Shown here in pieces: positions 1 to 10,740 of a stretch of DNA of 64,000 nucleotides. Source of the DNA: Emiliania huxleyi CCMP1516 (lineage: Eukaryota; Haptophyta; Isochrysidales; Noelaerhabdaceae); contig NW_005200011.1 of NCBI RefSeq assembly GCF_000372725.1, positions 183,170 to 247,169 of the forward strand. The letters are read 5' to 3'. The notes beneath the pieces are model-generated. The model saw only the letters and a list, made by a program, of their open reading frames with translations. It was not told the origin of the DNA and ran no database searches. The position numbers and the translations under genes were made by a program. Within the stretch, counting starts at the first letter, position 1. Every line of letters begins with the position of its first letter.

Positions 1-118
1 GGGTGTGCATGGCGAAAAACGACCGGAAAAACTTGGCGCGAAAAAATGAAAAAAAAAACAGGCCGCAGTGGGAAAAGAATTTGCGGAGCGAGTCCTCGCT
101 GCGATGCGTGACTGCGAG

Positions 119-215
119 CTGAGGGAGGGAGGGAGGGTGTAAGAGGGTGTAGAGTGTAGAGCGCTGTAGAGCTGTAGCTGTAGGAGCGCTGCTGGTAGAG
201 TGTCTAGTGAAGAGC
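119..215 (+). repeat. gtagag-rich repeat, left terminal arm (partial copy)
   Basis: The sequence starts with the same ctgagggagg motif as the left arm of the foldback element at 63,028 and continues into GTAGAG-rich palindromic sequence. Only one arm is present and I see no matching right arm in the next kilobase, so this looks like a solo or decayed terminal arm. Confidence 0.6.
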
Positions 216-542
216 ATGTATTGCTGTGGAGCTACACATTGATAACCCATCCGGCGCGGGATCGATAGACGATAGAGTTGGTTGGTTCACAGTGAAATCA
301 CTAAGTAAATCGCGACTACAGTCGCTGGAGCCTGTGGACCTTTTTTGCGATCTAGCGGGGCGGATCCTACGCGGATAGTGGGATAGATAGGGGCTATCGC
401 CTATCGGTTGGGTTACTATCGCTATCCCCCGCGGCCGCACTTGCGGCCGCCCCACAGCGCACAGGGGCACAGCGCTCGTCGAACTCGTCTCTTGCGAACA
501 CACAGCGAGGTGAGCTCGGACGTCGGAGTGGTCGGCAGGTCG
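216..542. other. No gene seen between the repeat arm and the retroelement
   Basis: About 330 bases of mixed sequence with a purine-rich tract and scattered inverted GATAG/CTATC motifs at 370-425. No coding region on either strand has support. Confidence 0.4.
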
Positions 543-1060
543 GGCCCGGAGCGAAATAAATAAATAAATAAAAACGGTCAAACTCTGAGACGAGATGTGA
601 TTTAGGGACATGTGTCCCCGCCCTGCACGATCTTGGTGTGAGGGATCTTCAATCCGTCCCCTCACCCCTGGTCACTACCCGACACTAGAAGAGCAGCAAG
701 AGTTGGGGCTGCGGCTACGGCTGCGGCTGCGGGAGGGGCTATGGTCGCGGGAGAGCCGCTGCGCCGCGTGGGCGCGCCTACACCGCGCTTGCTCCGCTCG
801 CCACCTCTCGCAAAGGTCCAAAGTCATAGCCATATGCATATCACCTCCTCCGGCAAGTCCTTTTCGCCTATCTCGCCGTCCCTCCATGCCTGGTAGAGCT
901 CGTCGTCATATAGCCATATTGCATCACAGCCTGCTGCACTGCGTCGTGCACAACCCCTGCCACCCTATCCCGCGCCTCAGCGTCGGAAAATTCGAGCTCG
1001 GAGTCATAAAGTACCCGGAAGCACAGGCGCAGACGGCTGCGGCGATTTGGCCCGGAGCGA
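543..1060 (-). mobile_element. 5'-truncated non-LTR-like retroelement with 12-bp target-site duplication
   Basis: On the minus strand this copy ends in a (TTTA)n tail (plus-strand AAAT repeats at about 555-573). It matches the 3' part of the longer copy at 42,071 over about 490 bp. It is flanked by a perfect 12-bp direct repeat, ggcccggagcga, at 543-554 and 1,049-1,060, which is the signature of target-primed reverse transcription. Its coding part (675-887, minus) is a decayed version of the longer copy's protein and keeps the LDLCERWRAEQ and AHAAQRL motifs, but it is shortened and frameshifted. The element has no reverse transcriptase here, so it is a dead, 5'-truncated copy. Confidence 0.8.
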
Positions 1061-1262
1061 GAGTTGGGAATGGACGTATATAAATATTAAACACGCGGAC
1101 CCCATCAGCATCACACATCGCGCACAAGTTGAACACGATCGAGAGCTCACACCAGCCTGGGCGGGGCGCCCTCGACGCCCCCCCCCCCAGGAACCGCGCA
1201 CGCGTCGTCGGCACAGCCCGCGCCCTCCAGCTCTCCACGCTCCGGGGGAAATGGCTCTCTGA

Positions 1263-4200
1263 TCAGGGGAAGGCCTTCCGGTCTCGGCCGGTGCAGTACG
1301 GGTGCGAGCACTGCCACGTCTCCTTGACGGCCTCGAACTCGGCGGGGTACTGCAGCGACGCCCAGCCCCGCAGCCAGTCCGAGACGGGCCACGCGAGCGC
1401 CTTTGGGTTGAGCGGCGCCTTCTCCCCCTCGCCGCAGCGCCGGCAGCCCCGCTCGTCGGGCGCGCAGCAGGTGCGGTGAGGGGAGGTGCCGATCGCGCCG
1501 CGCGCCTCGGCGCGGCAAAACTGCTCGAGCTGGCGGCGCGGCCCGGTGCCGACCTGCACGCCCGCCGCCTTGCGCGTGATTGGGCAAGGGTTGCACCAGT
1601 GGCCCCTGCCGAGCGGCTCGATGGCGGAGAGGGGCGGCACGGACGAAGGCGCGTCCGACAGCTCGAGCGCGCCGACCCCGCGCACGTGCAACACCGGCGT
1701 GTCGCGCGCGCGGGCGAGCACTGCGGCGAGCCTCCCAAACCCGGTCTTCCCAGGGTGGGAGACGGGCTTCCCTTCGGCGCCGCCGTCCTTGCCACGCCCG
1801 TCGGCGGCGCCGTCGGCCGGCGTGCACCCTTGCCCCTCCGCACAGAGGCGCAAGCTGGCGGTGGCCAGAGCCGGGCCGCCGCCCGCGGGCGCAAAGCGCG
1901 GGTTCCGGAAGAAACCCGACTCGCGCACCTAGGGTTAGGGTTAGGGTTAGGGTTAGGGTTAGGGTTAGGGTTAGGGTTAGGGTTAGGGTTAGGGTTAGGG
2001 TTAGGGCACCTGCACGGCCGAGGACGCGTCTGCGAGGCTGGGAGGCGGCTGGGAGGCGGGGAGATGGCTGGAGGGAGTGGCACCTGCACGGCGGGGAACT
2101 TGCCTGCGAGGTCGACGAGTGCCCTCTCCGCCATCCAGTAGTAGAGGGGGCACACGCGAGGCATGTTGACGCGCTGCGAGACTGCCCACCTACCGGGCAC
2201 GCCCGAGACATGTCGCGGACATGTCCGGGCCGCGAGGAGGTTGCTGAGGCGCGGCGAGGCGGCCCGAAGTAGGCCATCGCGCGGTGGTACCACGCGTAGC
2301 AAGGGTACGCCATCGCGGCGTTGCCGCACCGCAGCCGCGGCAGGAGGAGGGTGCGGTTGAGGGCGGCGGCGAGCCGCACGGCTCTCGCGAACTCGGCGAG
2401 CTGGAGCTGGATGATCTCAAAGCCGCCTGGGGGGGGGGGGGTGAGGGGCAGCGACGCGCGAGGCGAGCAGAGGAGCGCGAGGCGGCCGTGTAATCGACGG
2501 CGGCGGAGCGTGGGGACAGAGACAGTGGGAGACGAGAGGAGCGGAGGCGCGGCGAGGCGGCAAGCCAGTGGGCGAGGCGGCAAGCGAAGGCGACGCGTCA
2601 CCTTCCGCGAGGAGCTGGGTGCGCGAGGGGAGCGCAGTCGAGTAGGTGAGGAACGTGCGGCTCGGGTCGTAGTACGCGGGCGGGTCGTGCCACACGCCGG
2701 CCTCGCGGAAGATGAAGGTCTTGCGCAGCTTGTCCTTGCCTGGCGGAGCGAGTGGGCGCGTGTGAAGGGGGCGGACGAGCTCACTCGGCCGTGCGCGGCG
2801 TTGCGCTTGCCGTGGCCGAAGATTGCGTGCAGCGCGTAGGCGAACGATCCGACCGACTCGCGCCGCTCGCGGTGGATGAAGTAAGTGAAGGACGTCGTGA
2901 ACTGCAGCATGGGCAGCACGCCCATCGCGAGCCTGCCGTTGAAGGTGAGGGCGAGCCGCTTGTCTCTGGGGTGGCGGCGCAGCCCGGCCGCGAGCACGCG
3001 CTTGTTGATCGGGTCCTGGTCCCAGGGGGCGAGGCGCGGCCCCGTCTGCACCGACTTGACCCACGCGGCGAGCATGTCGGTCAGGGGCGCCGCCGCGTGG
3101 CTGTACATGTAGAGCGTGCCGATGTTGTACGAGATGGAGGACTCGAACGCCGGCTCGAGCCTGCGGGGCGGAAACACCAAGCCGCGGCGTGTGAGCAGTG
3201 GCGCACACCTGCGCCTGCGCCTCGCAGGAGGGTGTGAGGGCCGCGAATACAGCGCCCTCCGGCTCCCGTGCGGTTGACTCGTGTCTCGATGGCGATTGCT
3301 GGGGCGCAGGGGCGCACGCGCTCTGCATCTAGGGTGCACGAGCTCGAGCGCGAGGGCGCGCCCGCTCGCCTCGCCGCCGCTGCTATTCCCAGCCTGCTCG
3401 TTCCACTGGCTCATCCGCTCAATCTCGACGTCCTCGTTCGACCTCGCCCTCGTCCGCTTCGCATCCTTCTGGATCCGCTGCTCGGCGAGCCTCTCGCCGC
3501 CCTTGGCCGCCGCGCCGCCGCCCTTGGCCAGCCGCGAGCGGCTGGACGCCTTGCTCGCCTACGGGTGTGCGCACGTCCCTCACCGAAGGGCCTGGTCGAA
3601 GAGAGGTCTGGTCGAAGAGAGGTCTGGTCGAAGAGACGCGGAAGACGCGGCTCTCGCGATGCGGATCTCTTCTCGGCTCGCTCGCCTCGGCGCGAGCTGC
3701 ACCGCCACGAGCCGTGCCGTCGCGATCGGCGGCGGCGGCGCTCAGCCTCCGCGCTGCAGTCCGTGGGCGAGGACTCTGCGGCCGACTCGGACTCGGAGCC
3801 GGTGTGTCAGTCTGCTCCGCGCCGGTCCACAGGCGGACGTCGCACTCGCGCGAGGGGGCGGCCGAGGAGCAGCTCTCGGGCAGCCACTCGCCGACCGACT
3901 CGACGAGCCGGCGCCGCCTTCCCGCCGCCTCGCCCGCCTGCGCCCACCCCCACGCCTCGCCGCCCCGATCACCGCCTCTGCCGCCGTCCAGGCCGGCTCT
4001 GCTGCTGTTGCCGCCGCGCGGCACCGCCGCCGTCACGACCCGCGAGCCCTCTCCGAGTCGTCTGCCGCCGAGCCGTCGCCCGTGCGACCCGCTCCTCTTG
4101 CCGCGGCTCGCCGACGGCCTCCCCTCGGGCTGCACGGCGAGCTGCTGCGCCGAGTAGCCGTTGAAGGCGCGGTCGGTGGACAGCAGAAAGTCGACGTGCG

Positions 4201-4654
4201 GGTGCGCCTGCTTCACGGCGCGAAAGTAGGGGATCGGGTTGTGAAACCAGGCGATGTCCGAATCGGAGAGCAGCACGTCGAGCCCCGAGCGGAGCAGCGG
4301 CGCCACCTCGGCCCACCGGCCCGCCTGCCCGTTGATCTTCATCGACGGACCGTCCGCGCAAAAGAGGCCGGCGCCTGCGAGCTTGAACGCCTCCTCTCCT
4401 CCGCCCGCGTCGCCACCCGCGCCCTCGCCCCAGCCAACTAGCCGCTCCGAGATGCCGATGAGCGAGCGCAGCCCGAGCGTGTGCAGCTGCCGCGCCCAGT
4501 TTAGAGCAAAATCCGCAGCGAGTCGATTGGTGAAGGTGGCGATGAGCACGCCGCCGTTGTTGTGGGCACGCACGAGATCGCCGCTCAGCGCAAGGTGCTG
4601 CGGGAGGCTGTGGCAGGCAGGATAGGAGGCGCTTGCGGCCACTGGGCGTGGCAT
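1263..4654 (-). CDS. XEG113/RRA-like GT77 arabinosyltransferase (multi-exon)
   Basis: Probable Golgi glycosyltransferase of family GT77 (nucleotide-diphospho-sugar transferase fold), related to plant XEG113, which adds arabinose to extensin-type proteins. The first exon carries the LLSDSDIAWFHNP segment with the DxD metal and nucleotide-sugar motif. Later exons read SYNIGTLYMYSH, WDQDPINK, FGHGKRN, FREAGVWHDPPAYYD and LNRTLLLPRLRC, in the order known for XEG113. The last exon starts after a splice acceptor at 1,929-1,930 with VRESGFFRNP and stops at 1,263. The start is taken at the first ATG before the conserved block (4,654). Upstream codons are also open, and no signal anchor is obvious, so a 5' exon may be missing. 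The K/R-rich piece near 3,420-3,560 joins in another frame. The last intron (1,929-2,083) consists mainly of telomeric repeat. The product is close to the expected family length; most junctions are approximate. Confidence 0.75.
1930..2006. repeat. Interstitial telomeric repeat (TTAGGG)n, about 12.8 units
   Basis: 77 bases of uninterrupted TTAGGG on the plus strand (CCCTAA on the coding minus strand). It lies wholly inside the last intron of the GT77 gene, and its final CCCTAG forms the splice acceptor. Confidence 0.95.
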
Positions 4655-5637
4655 CCGTGCGTTGGGAACGCCGCTGGAATGGGGTGCCTGCAGTGAGTGA
4701 CACACATACACCCCGGTGCGAGAATGCGCATTTCTTCTCTGCACTATAGCCCTTGAGAAAAAGCTCGCATTATGCAAACCTGTGCCTGTGTCCTAGGAAG
4801 TAGACTGAGAGGGGTACTCCCATAGGCAAGAGGAGGTCTGGAGAGGCCCACAGCGGTCAGGAGAGGCCCCAAGAGGGTGCTAGATGAGAGTCAGCAGAGC
4901 GCGCCGTCTCGGCGGCTATGGGCAAGTGGGCTGAGAGACAAGAGGGATTTTTCTCTCGAGCGGAAGATGAAGCCCCGACTTCTAATAAATTGTGCCAGGC
5001 GTATCCGGGGGCGGACAGCGCGGAACCGATTTTTATTTGGCGCAGACCCCTCCTTCCAGAGTCACCAGAAAATCCCAACGATCCTTGAGCGGAGGCCACC
5101 TTGGCCGCTTTTGCGGCCTCTCCGGAGAATCTGGAAGAATGGCTACCATAGCCTAGCATGGCACCCGCGGGCAAAGCTGCCCCCAGGTCCCTAGAGTCCA
5201 TGGGCATTCCCAAAGGATATTGTCAGCGTGAGGTGAGGGCGCAACGGTGGGGGCTCTCACCAGCCCCTCAAAGTCGGGCCTCTCGGGCGGCGGTCAGAGG
5301 GGCGGGCAAGGGCACGTGGGAGAAGGGTCAGTGCGGCCCACAAGGTGTGAGCTACCCCCTCTCCTAGGTGTGACTCTACAGCCCCTGGGGCCCTCTGGGC
5401 TGGGCACCATCAGCTTGGGCAGAGGTCCTCGGGGTGGGGAGAGAGGGAGCTCCCCTTTTCAGACCCCCCCAACCGCGCATTAACTCGCACCCCAGTGTAC
5501 ACAAGTGACATTTTTCATCTAGTGACAGCGTTACCTTGTGGCTTGTGCCTTGTCCCAAGTTCGGTGGGTGTGGCCGGCTCTGATTAGTCGGGCCTTTAGA
5601 CAGCGTCCGTGGACCCGTCACCCTTCCTCTCCTTCAA
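4655..5637. other. Intergenic, no supported gene
   Basis: Upstream region of the GT77 gene and downstream region of the minus-strand coiled-coil gene. Open frames occur on both strands but lack recognisable domains and have stop-rich neighbours. The shared 5' region may include a short unseen exon of the GT77 gene. Confidence 0.4.
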
Positions 5638-6483
5638 TCAAGCCTCCACCCCGAGTTGAAGACGACAACACGCCTGGTGCACGCTGGCGCGGACAACGAC
5701 GCGGGCATTTGCCCTCTGCACGGCTGCACGCACAGCAGCCCCTGTGTCCGTCGGCGGTGTGGGATCGAGCGCGGGGTGCTCCGCCGTGCGACCCAACGTG
5801 CGCTTTGAGAGGCGTTGCGGCGTCGGCGGCTCAGCGATCCGATCCGCTGGCAGGGACAGGGGCGCTAGGCCCTCGGACTCGAGGGCCTTGTTGCCGCACA
5901 GGCTGCAAATTGGTGATGGGAGGCGCCGCTTCTCAATCTCGAGAGCAGCCTCTGCGCTGTTGACCTGCTGCTTCAGTTCCTTCTCTCGCCTCCTCCGCTC
6001 CAACCCCAAGTTGATCCGCAGCTCCTCGAGCGCCTCCTCGTGCTCACGCGCTCGCTCCTCCTCCGCTCCGACCTTCTTGGAGAGCTGCTGTTGCAGCGCC
6101 GCCTCCCGCTCCTGCGCCGCTTGGCGTTCTGTGGCAGCTAACTCCACCATCCGCGCGAAATTCGCTCCCAGCTGAGAGTTCTTCTCCTCGAGCGCCCTGA
6201 CGCGCGCGCCGAGCTCGTCAGCCGCTTTGAGCTCGGCGGAGCGCAAGACGTCGCGCTCATTCAGCTCCTTGTTCCGCTCCTTCAGCGCGCGCATTGAGGC
6301 GAGGAGTTCGCTCACAACCTTTTCGCCTTGCTCCACCAAGCCCGAAAGGCGCCCAACTTCGAGCGCGCAGTCGCCACCGCCGCACGCACGCTTTGGCGTT
6401 AGGACAGCTGCTGTTGCTCTGCGAAAAGAGTTTTGCTGCTGGCCTTTCGCCTCCCTCGAAAAGCGAGTGCCGGTCTGCTGCAT
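5638..6483 (-). CDS. Coiled-coil protein, unknown function
   Basis: A 281-residue single-exon frame starting at the ATG at 6,483; a longer frame reaches further upstream but needs non-ATG initiation. Residues about 45-190 are a charged heptad-type coiled coil (for example LEELRINLGLERRR and KELKQQVNSAE). After it comes a small CxxC motif (ICSLCGN) and a Pro/Thr-rich tail. No catalytic domain is visible. It is divergently arranged with the coiled-coil gene starting at 6,576, leaving 92 bp for a shared promoter. A cytoskeletal or scaffold role is only an inference from the coiled coil. Confidence 0.55.
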   Translation of the reverse strand: MQQTGTRFSREAKGQQQNSFRRATAAVLTPKRACGGGDCALEVGRLSGLVEQGEKVVSELLASMRALKERNKELNERDVLRSAELKAADELGARVRALEEKNSQLGANFARMVELAATERQAAQEREAALQQQLSKKVGAEEERAREHEEALEELRINLGLERRRREKELKQQVNSAEAALEIEKRRLPSPICSLCGNKALESEGLAPLSLPADRIAEPPTPQRLSKRTLGRTAEHPALDPTPPTDTGAAVRAAVQRANARVVVRASVHQACCRLQLGVEA

Positions 6484-6575
6484 GTGCGTGCCTCGCTTGC
6501 CCGGGGGTGTGCGGCTTGACGACCCCACTGGGCCGCGAGCGGACGTTTGTCGGTTACACGTTGGCGGCATACACA

Positions 6576-8057
6576 ATGATGACGTCCGCTGCACTCGAGG
6601 AGCGCATTGCCACCTACCTCGCCCGCTCCGTCGCGCTCGACTCGGCATCGCTGCGCTTGCAGGTCCGGGAGGCCGTGCGCATCCAATCGCGCGTGCGCCA
6701 GCGAGCAGCGGTCCGGACCCGCGAGCGGCGGCGGGTCGAGCGGCAGCGTGAGCTCGAGGAGGAAGCTGAGGACAGAGCTATGATGGAAGTGGTGAGAGGG
6801 GACATCACACGAGCTCACGAGAAGGCGAAGGAACAGGCAGAAACACGCGTGCTGGAGACAAGGGCGCGTCTTTCCGCGCGTCGGGCGTCCAAAGAGGATG
6901 CCCTGTGGCAGGCTCGGACCTCTGATGAGGCTCTGGTCGAGTCGGCGCTCGCCGCCGCCAATCGTGCTCTCAGCGAACAGGACGCGGCCGCGGCTGAGCT
7001 GGCAAAAGCGCAGGCTCAACTTGACCGGGCAAAGGCCGATGCGATGGCGACCAGCGAAAGGCGGCACCTTTCCTTCGGGCAGAAGGAGGCTTCCTCTGAG
7101 GAGTCCGCCCATGCGGCGGCGCAAGAGGCCAACGCGCGAGCCGAGCTCGAGCTCGCCAAGGCCGACTACGCAAAGGCAAAGCGCGAGCGTGTAGCAGCCA
7201 GCCTGGTTCAAAACCCATCTGCGGTGGCAGCCGCGAGGAAGGCTGCGGACGAGGCGGGGCCCCGAAGAGCCGAGGAGCTCAGGGCGCGGCAAACTGCGGC
7301 GGCGGCAGAACGGAAGCGGCTCGGGGAGCTGCGTGCAGAGGCCGATGCGGCTGAGGCGGCTGCCTCTGACGCCGAGAAGGCGCGTGACGAAGAGAGCAGT
7401 CAGCTATGGGAGGCGTCAGAGGCCGCTGAGCAGTGCACAAAGGCAGAGCAAGACCAGCAGCAGTCGGCGCATGCAGCAGCCGAGGGGCGGGAAGCGAGTC
7501 TGGGCGCGATGCGGGACGAGGCGGCGCGCCTGCGAAGTCAGGAAATCCGCCTCTCAGCGACCGAGCAAGACCTGCGAGGTCGAGCTACTTCCGCCGAGAG
7601 GCGGCTGGAGGAGGTGCGCCGCTCTGAAGCCGAGCTCTTGCGCGAGGCTGCCGCCACGGCAGCAGAGCTTCGCGCCGCGGCGGCGGCGTCGAGGCGTGCG
7701 GCGGCGGAGGCGTCGAGGGCGTCACGAACTGCCGCCAATCGACAGCGCGATGCCCGCGCCCAAACGGCACAAATGAAGGAGCTGCTGCTGCTGTGTGCAG
7801 ACGTGGCGGGCGCAGAGAAGCGCACTGCCGGTGCGGCAGCCGATCGCCGGAGCGCATCTGAGGCGAGCCTGCGTCTGGCGCTCGACAATGCCCACCGTGC
7901 GACGAGGCTGGGACTACTCGAGGCCAAAGATGCAGCAAACAAAGAGGGCGAGGTGGTCGAGCACGGCAGGGGCGAGGGGCTACGGCACCACATTCCGACG
8001 AGACTCCCTTTCCTCTGCGCGACTGTTGAAACCGACTTGTCGGCGCTGTCCCTCTAG
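6576..8057 (+). CDS. Long alanine-rich coiled-coil protein, unknown function
   Basis: The ATG at 6,576 opens a frame of about 493 residues. Nearly the whole length is Ala/Glu/Arg-rich helix with heptad repeats (for example RRVERQRELEEEAED and RRLEEVRRSEAELLREA), as in filament or flagellar rod proteins. No enzyme motif is seen. The last 30 residues lose the coiled-coil pattern, and coiled-coil coding sequence resumes in another frame at about 8,060-8,270 (VAERWMADAIVQQC). The annotated stop is therefore probably inside an intron and the gene likely runs on. Head-to-head with the gene ending at 6,483. Confidence 0.6.
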   Translation: MMTSAALEERIATYLARSVALDSASLRLQVREAVRIQSRVRQRAAVRTRERRRVERQRELEEEAEDRAMMEVVRGDITRAHEKAKEQAETRVLETRARLSARRASKEDALWQARTSDEALVESALAAANRALSEQDAAAAELAKAQAQLDRAKADAMATSERRHLSFGQKEASSEESAHAAAQEANARAELELAKADYAKAKRERVAASLVQNPSAVAAARKAADEAGPRRAEELRARQTAAAAERKRLGELRAEADAAEAAASDAEKARDEESSQLWEASEAAEQCTKAEQDQQQSAHAAAEGREASLGAMRDEAARLRSQEIRLSATEQDLRGRATSAERRLEEVRRSEAELLREAAATAAELRAAAAASRRAAAEASRASRTAANRQRDARAQTAQMKELLLLCADVAGAEKRTAGAAADRRSASEASLRLALDNAHRATRLGLLEAKDAANKEGEVVEHGRGEGLRHHIPTRLPFLCATVETDLSALSL

Positions 8058-9170
8058 GCACGCGGCGCGTGCAGCCGCCCGCGTCGCAGAGCGGTGGATG
8101 GCGGACGCCATTGTCCAGCAATGCCGCAAGGAGGCGTTTGCTCTCACTGAGGAGACCCCGCATGAGGCGGATCTTTCCACTGCTCGGCAGTCCGTGACTC
8201 ACGCCCGCCTTTTGCACCCTAAAGGAGCTCGCGGAGAGGAAGCTGGACGCGCGGCGCTGCTTGCTGCACGATGATCTCGCGTCGAATCCGCTCGGTTCCT
8301 CGTCCTCTCACTCACATCACACAGGGGCGGCGGCGAAACGCGAGCGGGCGCTTGCTCGGCTCGAGAGGCGCAGCGAGGCTGCACGGCTCGCGCTGGTGCG
8401 CGCAGAGGTCGAGATGCGAGGTGTCGTCGGGGCCGCTGGGTAGTGCTCTTAGTTATGGTCACAAACCAACAGGTCAGGCCACGTCTGAAGACCTAAGAAA
8501 AAGCAGAGAGAGAATGCAGGGAGTAAAAGAACTCGACGTACGGCGCGCAAAAAAAGAGACACACTCTAAACACTAAAGTGCTCTACCAAACAAATCACCG
8601 TGTAGCGTGTTGCTCTCTCGCTGCCTCGAAAAAGACAACCCAGGGGCCTGTGCCAGGGGAGGTCGGAGGTACTTGCAGGTTTTCTGACGTTTGTAAAATC
8701 CTCGCAACCCTGTCAGCAGTGGTCCTCCTCCGCTCTCAGGGGAACGGGAGCGGGGGAGCGCCGATCCCGACCTAGATCCTAGACCTAGTGTTCTTTCGTA
8801 AAATTTGTTTCTCCTTGTGAGAGTCGAGAGAGATTTTTAGCAATACCAAACAACTCTAACACTCAGAGTCGTGATTTCTTGTTGCATGTTGGTTTGCCAA
8901 ACCGGAAACGAATCGGAAACGAATCGGAACCGGAAACGCATACTCGAGTACAGGAAACGAGTGGACACGGACGGACGCCCTATCGAACGCGCAATCGCAG
9001 TTCGCCATGGTCAACAAGTTGGGCGGTTGGAGCAAAGAAAAGAAAGAAAAGATGTTTCATTCTTTAAAATTCTTTGTTGTGTGCCAGTCCGCGCCAGTCC
9101 GCGCCCTTGTCGTGCCAGTGTGCTGTGAGGCATTCTAAATTCTTTCCTGCTGCTCGCGCTGGCTGTAAAG
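8058..9170. other. Probable 3' exon, then AT-richer intergenic sequence
   Basis: 8,060-8,440 keeps coiled-coil coding potential and probably holds the end of the upstream gene. 8,450-9,050 is AT-richer and shows no gene; it includes a short CGGAAACGAAT direct repeat near 8,900-8,940. 9,085-9,120 contains a degenerate copy of the R2 leader motif (gtgccagtccgcgccagtcc) just before the next gene. Confidence 0.45.
9085..9120 (+). promoter_or_regulatory. Degenerate R2 leader motif upstream of the PHD-like gene
   Basis: Contains gtgccagtccgcgccagtcc and cttgtcgtgccagtg. The second is also found at about 15,540 just ahead of the P450 leader. Same strand as the gene starting 51 bp downstream. Confidence 0.4.
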
Positions 9171-9965
9171 ATGCCCATCAGGCGAGCCGACAGTCACGAC
9201 CTGGCGCCGGCTGCCGCCTTTCGGAGTCGATACCAGCCTCACAACGCGGCGGGATTCCAGTTTCCAAATCCCCGGGCGATTGCATGGCCGCCACGCAGCG
9301 CGATCCTCGGCGCTGCGGGCCTGGTCGAGGAGAAGGCGAGGGTTTCTAAGTCGTCAGAGAGGGCGGGGGATTCCATTCTCCAACGCCGTCAGGAGAAGGC
9401 GCGGTCTGTGCTGCGGGCGGTGCAGACGGGGATGCTGCGCCGCCGCTACGGGTGGCCGCCCGCGCTGGTGGAGCGCGATGTCCTCCACGTCCCCCTCGGG
9501 CGCAAGGAGCGGGCGCTCCCGCGCCACATTCTCGCCGTCCGAGCCGACCACGCGGCCGCCGGGCGGCGGCCGCGCAAGCCGGCAGCGCCGCGGCCGCTCG
9601 CGCAGCTCGTCCAGCCTGCCGCACCGGCGCCGTGGGCTGGCGACGGAGGCGCGGGGTTCGCGGAGGATGCGGCCGGCACGTGCTCGGGCGAGGACGCCGA
9701 CGCAGCGCCCAGCCTGGTAGTGCTGTGCTGCCGCTGCGGCGTCATGCTCGACGACGAGGACGGCGTGACGATCCGGCCGGCGATCGGCGAGTGCGACATC
9801 GAGGGGTGCGACAACTGGGCCTGCGTCCGCTGCTCGGGGGTCAAGGCGGGGTACAGCGGGCGGTGGGAGTGCGGCTGCCCGAACTGCGGCGAGGGCGCCT
9901 CCTCAGGCGACCGCGCCGGCTCTCCCGCCTCCCGCCTGGCACCTCGACGAATGGACGAGCAGTGA
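9171..9965 (+). CDS. PHD-like zinc-finger protein
   Basis: A 264-residue single-exon frame with ATG at 9,171. The N-terminal half is basic and unrecognised (AAFRSRYQPHNAAGFQFPNP). The C-terminal third holds a cysteine/histidine array: CCRCGVMLDDEDG, then CDIEGCDNWACVRCSG, then WECGCPNC. This fits a PHD-type zinc finger that could read histone tails. A divergent RING-like finger is the alternative. It lies directly upstream of, and on the same strand as, the SET-domain gene. The 5' flank carries a degenerate R2 leader. Confidence 0.6.
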   Translation: MPIRRADSHDLAPAAAFRSRYQPHNAAGFQFPNPRAIAWPPRSAILGAAGLVEEKARVSKSSERAGDSILQRRQEKARSVLRAVQTGMLRRRYGWPPALVERDVLHVPLGRKERALPRHILAVRADHAAAGRRPRKPAAPRPLAQLVQPAAPAPWAGDGGAGFAEDAAGTCSGEDADAAPSLVVLCCRCGVMLDDEDGVTIRPAIGECDIEGCDNWACVRCSGVKAGYSGRWECGCPNCGEGASSGDRAGSPASRLAPRRMDEQ

Positions 9966-10685
9966 TGCCGTCCTCACCGCGTAGGCTCTCCGGCCTCCCA
10001 CTCGACCTCGGCCACCGCCTCGACCGCAGGATGGGCCCGTCCCCTGGCCGAGAAAGGTCGTCCGCCCGTCTCACCGCCGGGGGAGGACTGCGCGTCAGGC
10101 TTCGCAGACGGAGAGAGGCTGCCGCCGAGCAGGAGGCGGACGCCGGCCGCGAGACTGAGCTGGCGGCAGTGCGATGCGTGCGGGAAGTGGCGGTCGCTGC
10201 CGGCGAGCAGTGAAGAGACGTCCTCTCCCGAGGGCCGCTGGTCCTGCGCCACCTTCAGCGGAGCCGGACCAGGGTTGCGCTGCAGCTTGGCACCTGCTCC
10301 GCTCCCGCTGTTAGGTACTGCCACCAGAACGCTGCGGCGAGGTACAACTCGTGCGACAAGCCGCAGGAGCGAGACCTAGTGGACAGTCGCCATAGCTACT
10401 GGCTAGTCGTGCGTGAGCCACAGCTCGTGTGGCGCGCCGCAGGAACACGGCGCCGCCTCGCGCGCCGCGGCGGCGGGCTTTGCGAGTGCGCTGCCCGACG
10501 GGGAGGGGGAGAGGAAAGCGAGAGGCTACAAGCAGGGCGGCAAAGGAGGCGCGTGCAAGGTGGCCAGGCCCCTCCCTCCGCACCTAGCCCCCTCCCTCCG
10601 CACCTCCGCTTCCGCCCTCTCCTCCTCTCCTCCTCTCCTCCCCTCCTCCCCTCCTCCCGCCCGCCTCTGGCTCTCCCCCCCCCCA

Positions 10686-10740
10686 CTCCGCCTCCGCCTC
10701 CGCCTCCGCCTCCGCCTCCGCCTCCGCCTCCGCCTCTCCC
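10686..10740. repeat. (CCTCCG)n microsatellite
   Basis: About nine copies of a six-base CCTCCG unit. Confidence 0.9.

Noticed and set aside
1302-2272. Plus-strand frames opposite the GT77 gene, including a VRVRVR repeat
   Set aside because: Antisense of the GT77 exons and of the telomeric intron; no independent domain.
4857-5213. 118-residue minus-strand frame upstream of the coiled-coil gene
   Set aside because: It has no recognisable domain or clear gene context, and composition explains its length.
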